Source of the DNA: Baffinella frigidus
Lineage: Eukaryota > Cryptophyceae > Cryptomonadales > Baffinellaceae
DNA: 21,712 nucleotides
NCBI GenBank assembly: GCA_026770585.1
Contig: MU647192.1
Coordinates: forward strand, 118,481-140,192
Reading direction: 5' to 3'
The notes under the pieces were generated by a model. That model was not told the origin of the DNA. It made no database searches and worked only from the letters and a program-made list of their open reading frames with translations. Positions within the stretch are counted from its first letter, which is position 1, and each line of letters starts with the position of its first letter. The position numbers and the translations under genes are program-made. Shown here piece after piece: positions 1 through 8,500 of the stretch.

Positions 1-181
1 GGGGGTCGGGCTGGGGGTCGGGCTGGGGGCCTGGTTCCTCGATCTGTGAGTATTCAAAGTAGTCGGATTCTGGGATATGTTCTGGGACATGCTCTGGGTC
101 TGTATCGGGATCAGAATCTGACTCGGATACTACAAGGACAGCTACATCGAACGATGCAAGTGGATCATCGAATGGGTCCAT
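1..181 (-). CDS. Acidic protein, N-terminal part only (runs off left edge)
   Basis: An ATG at 181-179 on the minus strand opens a frame that stays open to base 1, so only the first 60 residues are visible. They begin MDPFDDPLASFDVAV and are very acidic and proline-rich, with Asp/Ser-Asp runs and, at the cut end, a repeated Pro-Gln-Pro-Asp unit encoded by a 12-bp repeat. There is no signal peptide or membrane segment. The product is not recognised; acidic, disordered N-termini occur in activators and tegument-like proteins, but that is only a guess. An overlapping plus-strand frame (46-297) opens on GTG and was not preferred. Confidence 0.5.
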   Translation of the reverse strand, partial: MDPFDDPLASFDVAVLVVSESDSDPDTDPEHVPEHIPESDYFEYSQIEEPGPQPDPQPDP

Positions 182-527
182 GGTCGAAAACGGTGCTGTG
201 TATAGGAGAGAGCGTGGTGTGGGTATACTTGACAGGTGAAGCTTATCTAGTGCGTATGTCCAACTCGATAGTTATCATACGGAACTCTGTATTATAGACT
301 GTATGGACGGGTTACCGATTTGATTTGATTTGATTTGGTCGATGTTTACAGCATAGGGCGGAGAACCACGACATGTAATGGAAAACCCAGTTCTCACAGA
401 ACCCCCCAGGCCGGGACAAAACTGCCGACTGACCCCCCGATATAATCCTCCAAGATTATATCCACCCTCTTATTCGAGTAAAAACTAGAAAACCTTTGAC
501 TCCTTCTATAGAACAGTCACTACTGTT

Positions 528-572
528 CTAGACTGTTCTAGACTGTTCTAGACTGTTCTAGACTGTTCTACT
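528..572. repeat. TAGACTGTTC decamer array, 5 copies
   Basis: Five near-contiguous copies of a 10-base unit TAGACTGTTC lie in the spacer of the large inverted repeat, followed by CTA repeats. The core AGACTGT recurs in the other control regions at about 294, 5310, 5358, 5417 and 10268, so it may be a protein-binding site. Confidence 0.65.
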
Positions 573-614
573 ACTACTACCTACTACTAACTAAAAAACA
601 ATATACACTCTTTT

Positions 615-617
<3 letters not shown>

Positions 618-660
<43 letters not shown>
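618..660. repeat. (TA)n tract in centre of inverted repeat
   Basis: About 20 uninterrupted TA dinucleotides lie at the right side of the spacer. Such a tract melts easily and would suit an unwinding element. Confidence 0.8.
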
Positions 661-661
<1 letters not shown>

Positions 662-921
662 GTTTTCTAGTTTTTACTCGAATAAGAGGGTGGATATAAT
701 CTTGGAGGATTATATCGGGGGGTCAGTCGGCAGTTTTGTCCCGGCCTGGGGGTTTCTGTGGGAACCGCGTTTTCCATTACATGTCGTGGTTCTCCGCCCT
801 ATGCTGTAAACATCGACCAAATCAAATCAAATCAAATCAAACCAAATCAAATCAAACCAACTCAAACCAAACCAAATCGTCGATGCCTCCCGTCAACGGC
901 ACCATGGTGTGTATTTGCTGT

Positions 922-927
922 GTTTAT
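922..927 (-). terminator. AATAAA polyadenylation signal overlapping a stop codon
   Basis: On the minus strand the sequence reads GCAATAAACA. The TAA stop of the 115-residue gene lies inside AATAAA. The wording matches the eukaryotic polyadenylation signal. Confidence 0.5.
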
Positions 928-1271
928 TGCTTGGCACGTTTACAGACCGGGCGAGGGTCGCGTTCCTGGTCGCTATCCCCACTGTCTACACCCTCGTTGT
1001 CCGCGGTTGTCTCGGGTCCTGTGTTGTGGTAGAGCGTGGCGGTTGCGTTCTCTGAATGGATGAAGTGGTAGTTTGGAAGAATGATCTTCAAAACTGGTTG
1101 GTCTGTGGTCTCTGCCGTCTGATGTAACTTGATGACGGCCACACGGAAGTTGCTGTACGCAACCGTCCGAGTGAGAGAGTCGCCGTTGGTGAGCCTGCGT
1201 AGCTCTGTTTCGAATGCCTTGAGGTGCGCGCTGTCGTGGACGGTGTGCTGTAGGATGATCCGACGTGACAT
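924..1271 (-). CDS. Small protein of unknown function with acidic/basic tail
   Basis: The 115-residue frame starts with ATG at 1271. Residues 1-75 look like a folded alpha/beta domain (MSRRIILQHTVHDSAH onward, with a hydrophobic strand around VLKIILPNYHF). Residues 85-115 are an acidic then basic, probably disordered tail ending in KRAKQ, which could act as a nuclear localisation signal. The stop codon overlaps AATAAA on the minus strand (about 922-927), a polyadenylation signal, which supports the gene and its 3' end. It lies downstream of the 2024-1392 gene on the same strand, with a minisatellite between them. No family was recognised. Confidence 0.6.
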   Translation of the reverse strand: MSRRIILQHTVHDSAHLKAFETELRRLTNGDSLTRTVAYSNFRVAVIKLHQTAETTDQPVLKIILPNYHFIHSENATATLYHNTGPETTADNEGVDSGDSDQERDPRPVCKRAKQ

Positions 1272-1272
1272 G

Positions 1273-1385
1273 CCGGGCGGTTGGTAGAGGCGGTCGTCGG
1301 TAGAGGCGGTCGTCGGTAGAGGCAGTTGGTAGAGGCAGTTGGTAGAGGCAGTTGGTAGAGGCGGTCGGCCGGCGAAGGCGGTGGT
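1273..1385. repeat. Minisatellite, GGTAGAGGCAGTT-type units
   Basis: About seven copies of a unit of roughly 13 to 17 bases (GGTAGAGGCAGTT and GGTAGAGGCGGTCGTC variants) fill the gap between two minus-strand genes. Confidence 0.8.
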
Positions 1386-1391
1386 CCCTCG

Positions 1392-2024
1392 TTACACGGT
1401 GGCGTGCCGAATGTTCTTCGCGAACAGCTTGTTACCGAACACGCACTGCTGGCGGCCGGTTTTCCACGTTGCGAAGGCGATACTTTTCAATGAAATGCGG
1501 TCACCCGCGCAGACCTCGTTTTCGCACAACGTGCGCACGACGACCGGGGGGCATATCGAGGCGAACACGTTACGCCCTCCGTTTTTGCGGATGGTGGAGA
1601 TGTAACGTTGTACGTAGCGCGCCTCTGGCGGCTTGTACACCCCCGGCAGGATGACGGAGAGGATGAGGCGGTCCGCATGCAGGAGCTCCTTCAGCTCGGG
1701 TGGGGTCGGGCCCGTGCCCCTCTTGGTACAGATCATGGCATGCTTGCGGCGGAACCAGCTCTCACACGAGTCACAGATGCAGAGGCATTGTTTTTTTTTG
1801 CACAGTGTCTGCAGGTATTCGAACACGAAGGGACTGGCAACGGCATGTTCGTCGACGAACTTGTGTACGATCGTAGTCTCCACCAGTTCGAGTTTCGGAC
1901 CATCGTCCTTCGAGTAGAAACACACCGCGCAGCTGGTCTCCGTGGACCGAGGCGGTACGGGCAGAGCCGGCACGGGTAGAGACGGCACGAGCAGAGCCGG
2001 CACGGGCAGAGGTAGCGGCTGCAT
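1392..2024 (-). CDS. Cys-rich, possible zinc-binding protein
   Basis: The 210-residue frame starts with ATG at 2024. Residues 3-25 are a Pro-Leu-Val low-complexity repeat encoded by a short minisatellite. A possible zinc site follows: CxxC at 32-35 and a second cluster at 75-99 with C80, C82, C84, C87 and C99, plus H95. The C-terminal half (about 100-210) is basic and hydrophobic and looks folded, with further Cys near 152, 164 and 169. Nine consecutive T bases near 1790 encode three Lys residues, so the length is exposed to slippage. The start is 7 bases from the annotated TBP start on the other strand, so the two 5' ends are very tight. A nucleic-acid role is possible but not shown. Confidence 0.6.
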   Translation of the reverse strand: MQPLPLPVPALLVPSLPVPALPVPPRSTETSCAVCFYSKDDGPKLELVETTIVHKFVDEHAVASPFVFEYLQTLCKKKQCLCICDSCESWFRRKHAMICTKRGTGPTPPELKELLHADRLILSVILPGVYKPPEARYVQRYISTIRKNGGRNVFASICPPVVVRTLCENEVCAGDRISLKSIAFATWKTGRQQCVFGNKLFAKNIRHATV

Positions 2025-2031
2025 CTAGGCG

Positions 2032-3178
2032 ATGCGCAAACGAATGTACGTGAAAATCGAGCCGGGTGATGAGCGAATGTGTATGCCGGAAGGGATGGAC
2101 CGAAATAAAGCGAAACGGGTCCCAAACAGTCTATCTGGTGGTACAGAGAGAACCACTCCAAACAGTCTATCGGATAACAAACCGACAACCGTTACAGACC
2201 CGGGTCCCAACGTAACCGTCCAGCTACCGGAGCAGTCAGCACAGATCCCGCGGTCTGTCGTCGAAGGCGACAGTTCGTCTCAGCTTGTTACTACAACCCC
2301 TGCCACCAACCAGGAAGACGGGGACAGAGACACCACACCCCACCCCCCGATCATGCCAATCCACGCGTCGTCGTCCTCAACGGAGGCCTTCCCGGGTCCC
2401 CAGGACCACTTGACCGACGACACCCCCCTCACGACGATACACAACCTAGTGGGGACTTCCGAGATAGCTGCGTCTGTCACACCAATCGACCTCGAACACG
2501 TCTTCAGATGTTTACCCAACAGCTTTTACGACCGGAAGCGCTTTGCCGCAATCACGATACGTGTATGTTCTCCGGTGTGCACGGCTCTCCTCTTTACAAG
2601 CGGTAAGCTCGTCTTGACCGGCTGCAAGTCACTCATCGAGTGCACGCTGGCCTCTCTAAAGGTCGCGCGCATGCTTCAGCGTTATCTACCCGGGGTCAGT
2701 TTCCATGTGAGGAACATGGTAGTTCAAAACGTCGTCGCACACGTCGTAATTCCATTGCAGAAAGGACAGCGACTCAATATCCAACGGATGTACGAAGAGC
2801 ATGCCTGTAACTGTAAGTTCGATTTCCCGGCATAAATCATTGAAATCCATACAATACCCCTTTCCCGATAGAAACTGTTGAAACCCATACGCTAATCCTT
2901 CCCCTGCACTCAAACAGGTACGTATCAGGCTAGATTGTTTCCTGGTCTGGTCTACCGCCCATTTAGAAGCCCTGTCGTGTTGCTTTGTTTTACCAGCGGT
3001 CGTGTGGTCATAACCGGTTCGGGCCCCAACCACACCCCTACCACACCCCTACAACCCCCGCAATGTACTAATCACACACTGAAACGTCTCTGTTAACACG
3101 GCAGGGGGTAAACAGGAGCTGGACATAGCGATCGGTTGGGGTGAGCTATGGCCAGTCATAAAACAATACGTGGAATGA
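2032..3178 (+). CDS. TATA-binding protein (TBP), three exons
   Basis: The conceptual join of 2032-2812, 2918-3016 and 3105-3178 gives 317 residues. Residues 1-135 are a Ser/Thr/Pro-rich disordered arm. From about 136 onward lies a full two-repeat TBP saddle of about 180 residues, the usual core length. Repeat 1 has RKRFAAITIR and ALLFTSGKLVLTG; repeat 2 has ARLFPGLVYR, LLCFTSGRVVITG and a last helix ending GELWPVIKQYVE. The four phenylalanines that kink DNA in cellular TBP are all present, each pair 17 residues apart. Without splicing the frame would stop at 2835 inside repeat 2. TBP binds the TATA element and nucleates transcription initiation in the nucleus. The true start could be a later Met (for example near 2077 or 2095), because the 2032 start leaves only 7 bases to the divergent gene. 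Confidence 0.9.
2813..2917 (+). other. Intron 1 of TBP gene (105 nt)
   Basis: It begins GTAAGT and ends CAAACAG. A branch-point-like GCTAATC (2891-2897) is followed by a pyrimidine-rich stretch. Phase 1: T (2812) joins GT (2918-2919) to give Cys. Splicing restores an unbroken second TBP repeat. Confidence 0.88.
3017..3104 (+). other. Intron 2 of TBP gene (88 nt)
   Basis: It begins GTTCGG and ends CGGCAG, with a yeast-like branch point TACTAAT (3066-3072). The G at 3016 joins GG at 3105-3106. The join gives VITGGKQELDIA, which aligns without gap to the end of TBP. The 5' site is weak, but no other GT keeps the alignment. Confidence 0.75.
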
Positions 3179-3321
3179 AACCTTGATAAACGCGGTCTCG
3201 ACCAACAATTCGTCGACCTTCACGGCAGTCTGTCTGGACCTCCAGCTCACATAGTAAAAAAGAACGCAGTTGTTTGCACTTACATACCCAGCCGATCCAG
3301 TAGAACCCATTCAAAACCGCG

Positions 3322-3804
3322 ATGCCTCCCAAGGGAAACACGTCCCCTGCATGGTACACGGGTAGCTATGCCCAGTGGCAGCAACTGTCTGTGCCTGCAA
3401 GACTTAAGGCATACAGGGTAACGCACCGTGAACAAAGATCCACATATAATAAAACGTACCGCGCAGACAACAAAGACACCCTCGATGCATACCAGAAGGA
3501 TTACAGACCCACTCATAAGCTCGAAAAATCGGCAAACGCGAAGGTGTACAGGGCCGCCAATCTCGAATCATGTAGGACACGCGAAAATGAGTACAATGCT
3601 ACTCACAAAGAAGAGAGGGCCGCATACCACCACGAGCACTACGAACAGAACAAAGACTCTATTTGTGAACAGCGAAAGCCATACCAGCAGGAATACAGAG
3701 AGCAACACCGAGAGGAGATAGCAGCTAAAGCGAAAACCACCAGAGACAACAAGCAGAAAGCTGCGTTTGAGATGTTTGGGGACGGTATGGCCGGTGGCTG
3801 GTAG
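3322..3804 (+). CDS. Charged Tyr-repeat protein of unknown function
   Basis: The 160-residue frame starts with ATG at 3322. From about residue 28 the protein is built of irregular repeats of about 13-15 residues with a Y-[RK] pair and Lys/Glu/Asn around it (for example YRADNKD, YRAANLE, YNATHKEE). It is highly charged and probably one long helix or a string of short helices. Similar YR-x-N-K repeat proteins are known from giant viruses of algae and amoebae, where some accompany DNA-binding domains; that comparison is from memory and unverified. No catalytic motif is visible. A perfect hairpin begins at the last base of the stop codon. Confidence 0.6.
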   Translation: MPPKGNTSPAWYTGSYAQWQQLSVPARLKAYRVTHREQRSTYNKTYRADNKDTLDAYQKDYRPTHKLEKSANAKVYRAANLESCRTRENEYNATHKEERAAYHHEHYEQNKDSICEQRKPYQQEYREQHREEIAAKAKTTRDNKQKAAFEMFGDGMAGGW

Positions 3805-3824
3805 CACACGGTGTTACCGTGTGC
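3804..3824. terminator. Perfect 9-bp hairpin at gene end
   Basis: GCACACGGT, a 3-base loop, then ACCGTGTGC. It starts on the last base of the TAG stop of the upstream gene. It may mark or protect the mRNA 3' end, like a histone-type stem-loop, but no function is shown. Confidence 0.55.
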
Positions 3825-4075
3825 ATTTCGAGCGCACCATCAGCGGAGAAGCACTGCAACACCCCCCCCCCCCCGCAGTACTGCGGGGGAGTGGGGTATG
3901 GGCACGTGCTACTCGGGGGGGGGTACACACTGTGGCCGTGACGCGTACGATGTAAACGTGTTTAATGAAAGCACTCTCATACTCCTTCCCCGCCTCACTG
4001 TACCCATACTCCTTCCCTGCCTCACTGTACCCACACCCCTTCCCCGCCTCCTTGGTTGGTGCCCTGGTTGGTGTC
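3825..4075. other. Convergent intergenic region with short repeats
   Basis: No gene is seen. Three units of about 28 bases (ACTCCTTCCCCGCCTCACTG type) lie at about 3979-4050, between the ends of two converging genes. Frames crossing the region are repeat-driven and not supported. Confidence 0.6.
3870..3889. repeat. 20-bp perfect palindrome in C-tract/G-tract
   Basis: A run of 13 C (3862-3874) leads into a palindrome centred on AGTACT, ending in a G run. With the hairpin at 3804 it makes two strong structures within 90 bases. Confidence 0.7.
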
Positions 4076-5087
4076 CTACGAGATCAACGGTATCAACACC
4101 AACGCCCGAATTGACGCCGCCCGTTTGGTTCGCTTGTTCGGAGGCGGCCCGTCCATGATGGCCCGGCGAATCTCGACGAACTCCTGTAGCAACGCTATCG
4201 ACCGCTTGAGGCCCACGAGCTTGACTGTGCTCCGGTGCATCTGTTCGGTGATGGAGTTGTACTTGGAGACCTTGGCCGTGGACGTCGGGTCTTGCATGTC
4301 GACGATGCGTTCTGCGTCTGCGACGTCGCGGAGGACGTTTCGGATGATCTTGAGCAGTCTGGTTTCGTCGAGTGTCTTCCAGGCGCTGAACGCGTCGAAG
4401 AAGATGCGCACCAGGCGCGGGAAGTTAAACGACGCGCGCGGGATGAGTGTGTAGGTTGCGTTGACGGGGGTCGTCTTGAACGCGGTGCACATCTCCTCGA
4501 AGAGATTGATCATCTCCTCCGCGGCGGTGGTCAATGTGGTGGTCGACTGGAGTAGTGCCAGGGCCTCCTCGGTGTTCAGGGTACCCGGCTGCGTGGACGG
4601 GGGGTCGGAGAAGACGTCTGCCGGGAAGTGGATGATGCCGTACGCCGCCATGAACCCCTTCACACTGATTGTCTCGCGTCTTGGCTGGCCGGCGAAGGCG
4701 TTGGTGTCTATGCTTGTGTAGGCGTAGACGCGGTCGAGCAGAGACTGCATGAAGAGGATGACCCGCTTGTCGTATGCCCGTTCCTGTTAGAGGGGAGGGG
4801 TTAGTTTAGGACTATGCGGCCGGGTCGGGTGGTGTGACGGGTGGTGTGACGGGTGGTGTGACGGGTGGTGTGACGGGTGGTGTGACGGGTATTACGTAGA
4901 AATCCGTGAAGTGCAGGTGCTGGACGTTGTTGGTTGTCAGTCCCTTGGTCTCCACGTCGGAAGCGAGCGTTGGCATGTCGACCATTCCGATGGGGACATC
5001 GTACTCCTCACCGTCCACGGCGTGGACACCCGTCTCCGGGTCTTCCTGGGCCAGGGCCCGGAGGTTGCCTGTGTCGACCAGTGCCAT
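4076..5087 (-). CDS. Paralogue A: conserved viral protein, two exons
   Basis: The conceptual join of 5087-4896 (64 residues) and 4783-4076 gives 299 residues. Exon 1 carries [20 protein letters not shown] and exon 2 opens with [20 protein letters not shown]. Both halves align, in order and without a gap at the junction, with the unspliced 301-residue protein at 9990-9085 (YDVPLDAVDVYTLIADAD; RRIEDKGTKTFMCALINGVY). Shared blocks further on include the FPA motif after a VKxFMxAY segment and [16 protein letters not shown] against VLKEFDVMADNILNGP. The protein is mainly alpha-helical with a basic segment near the C-terminus (NKRTKRAAS). It lies divergent to the surface-protein gene. The function is unknown; a structural or DNA-associated role is possible. 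Confidence 0.8.
4784..4895 (-). other. Intron of paralogue A gene (112 nt), minisatellite-filled
   Basis: On the minus strand it begins GTAATA and ends CTCTAACAG, with branch-like ACTAACC shortly before a pyrimidine tract. Phase 0, between Tyr64 and the Glu codon of exon 2. Most of the intron consists of a 12-base repeat (ACCCGTCACACC on the sense strand). The intron is absent from paralogue B. Confidence 0.8.
4820..4890. repeat. 12-bp minisatellite (GGTGTGACGGGT)
   Basis: About five to six copies lie inside the intron of paralogue A. Read through, they would encode Val-Thr-Pro-Pro repeats, which creates a false C-terminus for exon 1. Confidence 0.85.
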
Positions 5088-5104
5088 GCTAGGCGGGGCG
5101 GGGT

Positions 5105-5250
5105 TTCGGTGGGGTCCGGTGGGGGCTGTAAAGAGGTGGGGTCTGGTGGGGGCTGTAAAGAGGTGGGGTCCGGTGGGGGCTGTAAAGAGGTGGGGTCCGG
5201 TGGGGGCTGTAAAGAGGTGGGGTCTGGTGGGGGCTGTAAAGAGCCGTGTC
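5105..5250. repeat. 27-bp minisatellite upstream of paralogue A
   Basis: Five copies of a unit of the type GTGGGGTCCGGTGGGGGCTG plus TAAAGAG. On the minus strand each copy contains TCTTTACAG, which resembles a 3' splice site, so a spliced 5' leader is conceivable. Frames in this block encode Gly-Val repeats and are not credible genes. Confidence 0.85.
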
Positions 5251-5259
5251 GGGGTGGGG

Positions 5260-5546
5260 TTCTGTGAATAAAACCAGACCGCTGGGAAAGCCAGTCCTTT
5301 GAGCTGGGTATAGACTGTCTGGGTCGATTCGGTTGGATTTGTTCGCTAACTTCGATATATAGACTGTTTACATGATATTTGAGTTGATTTGATTCGATCT
5401 GTTCACTGACCTCGATTCATAGACTGTTTGCACTGTATTTGGATTGATTTGATTTGGTTTGTGTACAGACTTCGTTTTACGGCCATGTGTACCATGTCCG
5501 TATATAAACGCATAGCACTTGGTCACATGGAACACTACACCCGACC
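5260..5546. promoter_or_regulatory. Divergent control region with iterated motifs
   Basis: After GTGAATAAAACC (about 5266) come three loosely repeated blocks of about 55 bases. Each has an ATAGACTGT motif (about 5310, 5358, 5417) followed by TCGATT or GATTTGATTTG-type sequence. The same order of motifs occurs at 10038-10280 upstream of paralogue B, and similar units flank the large inverted repeat near 294-340. It sits between paralogue A and the surface-protein gene. Confidence 0.65.
5501..5508 (+). promoter_or_regulatory. TATATAAA box of the surface-protein gene
   Basis: TATATAAA lies 38 bases before the ATG at 5547, a standard TATA-to-start spacing for a short leader. An out-of-frame ATG at 5527 lies close to the expected transcription start. 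Confidence 0.65.
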
Positions 5547-8500
5547 ATGCGCTGGTCTTGCGGTCTCTCAATGCTGCTGTTCTTGGTGACGTACACCGGA
5601 CACACCCACGCCGTGTCGTGCGGACCAGGTGAAGAACCAGACGGGGGTGGTGGGTGCACGGCGTGTGGTGCGGGTACGTACAAGGCCAGTACGGGGACTG
5701 GTAACTGCTCGTACTTCCCGTGGACCACTGTGCAACAGAACGACCAATTCCTGTCACTTTTGCGGGTGAAACCCCCGGTTGGTATCAATCTGTTCTCACA
5801 GTTTGACTGGGAGACGAATACGGTACCCGACACGCGGGGGCTTGCATACGACGCGGTGGTGGAAACGCCTGTGCAGTTCCCCCCTCTATTCACCGACTCG
5901 GTTGTCTCTATCACATCACCCGCTGGATCTGATCTGACCACTGAAATGACTGTCTCCAATACACGGTTTGGTGACGGTGCGTCGACATTGTCATGGTCCA
6001 GCACTAATGACGCTGCTGCGTTTTCACCATCATTCGTCTTCTCTGATAATCCCCCACTCTCTGCAAGTCACTGGAAACCATACCAGTACACAAACGGACA
6101 GTACGCAGTCGGTAAGACCGATTCGATCGAACCGTCGTATTTGGGGGACTGGTTCAAATTCACGTCTCCTTTATGTTTTAGAATGGTATCGTCGCGTTTT
6201 ACGCCACGCGCCAACGACAACTTACCAGGTAGGTCGCCTGGCTTGTACAAAATATACGGACGCGACGACGCGACAAGTTCATGGGTCTGTGTCTACACGC
6301 ACTCCACGAAGTCTGCCAGTGTCGATGCAGTTGTCCCAATTGATCTCGGTGGTGACTGTTACAAAGAGTACGGTATAGTTGTCCACGAGTTGTTCGGTAA
6401 CACCGTTACCGAATCGGTTCTCAACTTCCAATCGTGGGTGATTATGGGTGTATACGTGCACCCCTCGCTGACGACAACCATTCCAGTGACAAACCCGGTG
6501 CTGGATGCAAGCAGTCGTTTGCTTTCCGAAGAGTTGCAGTTCCCTTCGGCGGGTGCCACGGTTGTCTTTGACGAACAGTCAAGTACGGGTTGCACAATGC
6601 GAGTCAGCAACACGCTTTACGCGAACGGGGATTTCACACTGACGTGGTCGCCCTGGCATTCTGACAACCCACCATTTCGAATAATGGAACCGGTATCGAC
6701 CTCAGCCATAGGTGGGCATTGGGCTCTGGGGTACCTCAACGGGGTGTCAAACACAGGCTATACGTTGGTTGATGGATACACGGGAGATTGGTTCGTATTC
6801 AAGGGGCCTACCTGTTTCAGTATGACGTCGGTACAGTTTATTCCACGTATCTTGAATCCCGGTAGGGTCCCAGGTCTGTTTGTCATATACGCAAGAAATC
6901 TAGACACCGATAGTTGGACCCCTGTGCACAACCAATCGACCAAGGCTGCCAGCTATGAGGTTATTCCGGTGACTCTCGGTCGTGATGTGTGTTACATGCA
7001 GTACGGTATGGTCGTAGACGAGCTGCTGGGCACGGCATCTTCCGACAGCGCGCTCAATTTCGTTAGCTGGAAGATCATGGGGATGTATGAATACGAGACA
7101 GCTGCTTCCGGTACGGCGAACCCTGCCACGTCACTGTACGGTGCTGTTGATACGATGTGGACGTGGCCGGTGGTACCCAGCCCGACATACACGAGGTGTT
7201 GGACCGCACGAAACAGCCCCAGTGTAGTTTGGACCGTCGCATGCTTCTGCAATAACCCGGCTACGTACGTTGTTGACCAGGTCAATACTGGTAACCCGGG
7301 TGTAGTCCCGTCGGTGACAGCGGGGTCGTCTGGAAACAACGTCCACGCAACGTACACCTGGGACACCGCGCTAACCGACGTAGAGATGAAAACCGTGACC
7401 AAGGCACTACGTAAAGAGCTTGGCGGGATACCCTACGGGGAGTCTGTAGACGTTGTCCCCATCCGCGACCTCAGGGCATACCAGCTGCGCTTCCTGCTGG
7501 CTATGAGACCGGCACAGAGCATCAACATCTTTGCCGACCTGGAAGGCTCAACCGTACCGGATCGCATGGGTAATGAGTTTGATGTCACAGTGACCGCGGG
7601 CACAGCCACCTTGGTGTCAACAACCGGGCTCTCCAACGGTGCTAACAACGAAGTTACCGTGCTGCAAGGAACCTCTGCTACAAAGCTCTTGTGGCCGATC
7701 AACAGCATTCCGTCAATCATGACCATGTGTAGTGTATCACGGTATACGGGGGGGACGAATGCCCGTATTCTAACTGGTTACGGTTCCCCGTCTCAATCGT
7801 TCAATTTCCTTCATGGCCACCACCAGTCAATGAGGGGTCTTGCGCGTTACAATACCTGGGCCACACAGAACGCCGCCAGTGTGGGGGTATTGAACAACTG
7901 GCTTGTTATGTGTGGTACAAGCGGTGGAACGGTACCGAACAACATAATCATAGACCAGTTCGGTGTGGGGACAAGCAACACGGCGACACATCAAGTAGGT
8001 CAGCTCAATGTCAATTACGGCACCGAAATATCGAATTACGAAGTGCACTCGGTCTACATATGGACCACGGTTCTACATCCCGTACAGATGAGGCACGTCA
8101 CGTCGGCACTTCGTGCACAGATAGGGGGTCAACCCGACATCGCCGGTGACTTGGTGGGAGACGCGGTGGAACCGATGGCCCCCGCAGAGACGGCATATGA
8201 ACAAACGTGTACAGGTACCGACAGCTATGTAGACCCTGATAACGGTGACTGCCTCCCCTGTGAAGTCGTTGGGTATTTTATCGACGGAGACGAGTGCACA
8301 CCGTGCATTGCGGGTTGGTACAAGCCGAACACTGGGCCTGGGTCATGCACTACGTGTCCAACAGGAACAAGTTCAGAACCCGGTAGCGACGAAGAAACGG
8401 ATTGTAAATGCAAGACAGGGCACAGAGCAGAGTCTGACGGCGTTGCGTGCTCACCATGTGGGGCAGGAACTTACAAGGACGTGGTGGGAGCATTTGCGTG

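Larger units (their letters stand above)
318..838. repeat. Large imperfect inverted repeat, candidate replication origin
   Basis: The left arm (about 318-493) and the right arm (about 662-838) are near-perfect reverse complements, with roughly five mismatches between about 394 and 412. Each arm contains its own small hairpin, GATATAATC-6 nt-GATTATATC (439-462 and 693-716). The spacer of about 168 bases is AT-rich and contains five TAGACTGTTC units, CTA runs and a (TA)n tract. The outer ends of both arms carry GATTTGATTTG iterations. This matches the general design of herpesvirus-type origins (palindrome, AT-rich centre, flanking binding sites); origin function is inference. Confidence 0.7.
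182..923. other. Gene-free region holding an origin-like inverted repeat
   Basis: No convincing gene was found in these 742 bases. The stretch holds a TATAGACTGT motif (about 294), GATTTG iterations, two arms of a long inverted repeat, five TAGACTGTTC units and a long TA tract. Plus-strand frames beginning at 736 and 758 simply read through the right arm and its CAAATCAAAT repeats and look spurious. Confidence 0.7.

Noticed and set aside
736-1063. Plus-strand frames crossing the right arm of the inverted repeat
   Set aside because: The frames consist of the inverted-repeat arm plus CAAATCAAAT repeats and then antisense of the 115-residue gene.
924-2024. Joining the 210-residue and 115-residue minus-strand genes as one spliced gene
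   Set aside because: Possible GT and AG sites exist, but neither protein looks truncated and no homology supports a fusion.
4906-5271. Plus-strand Gly-rich frames antisense to exon 1 of paralogue A
   Set aside because: They are products of the 27-bp repeat; the minus-strand frame is the one with a paralogue.
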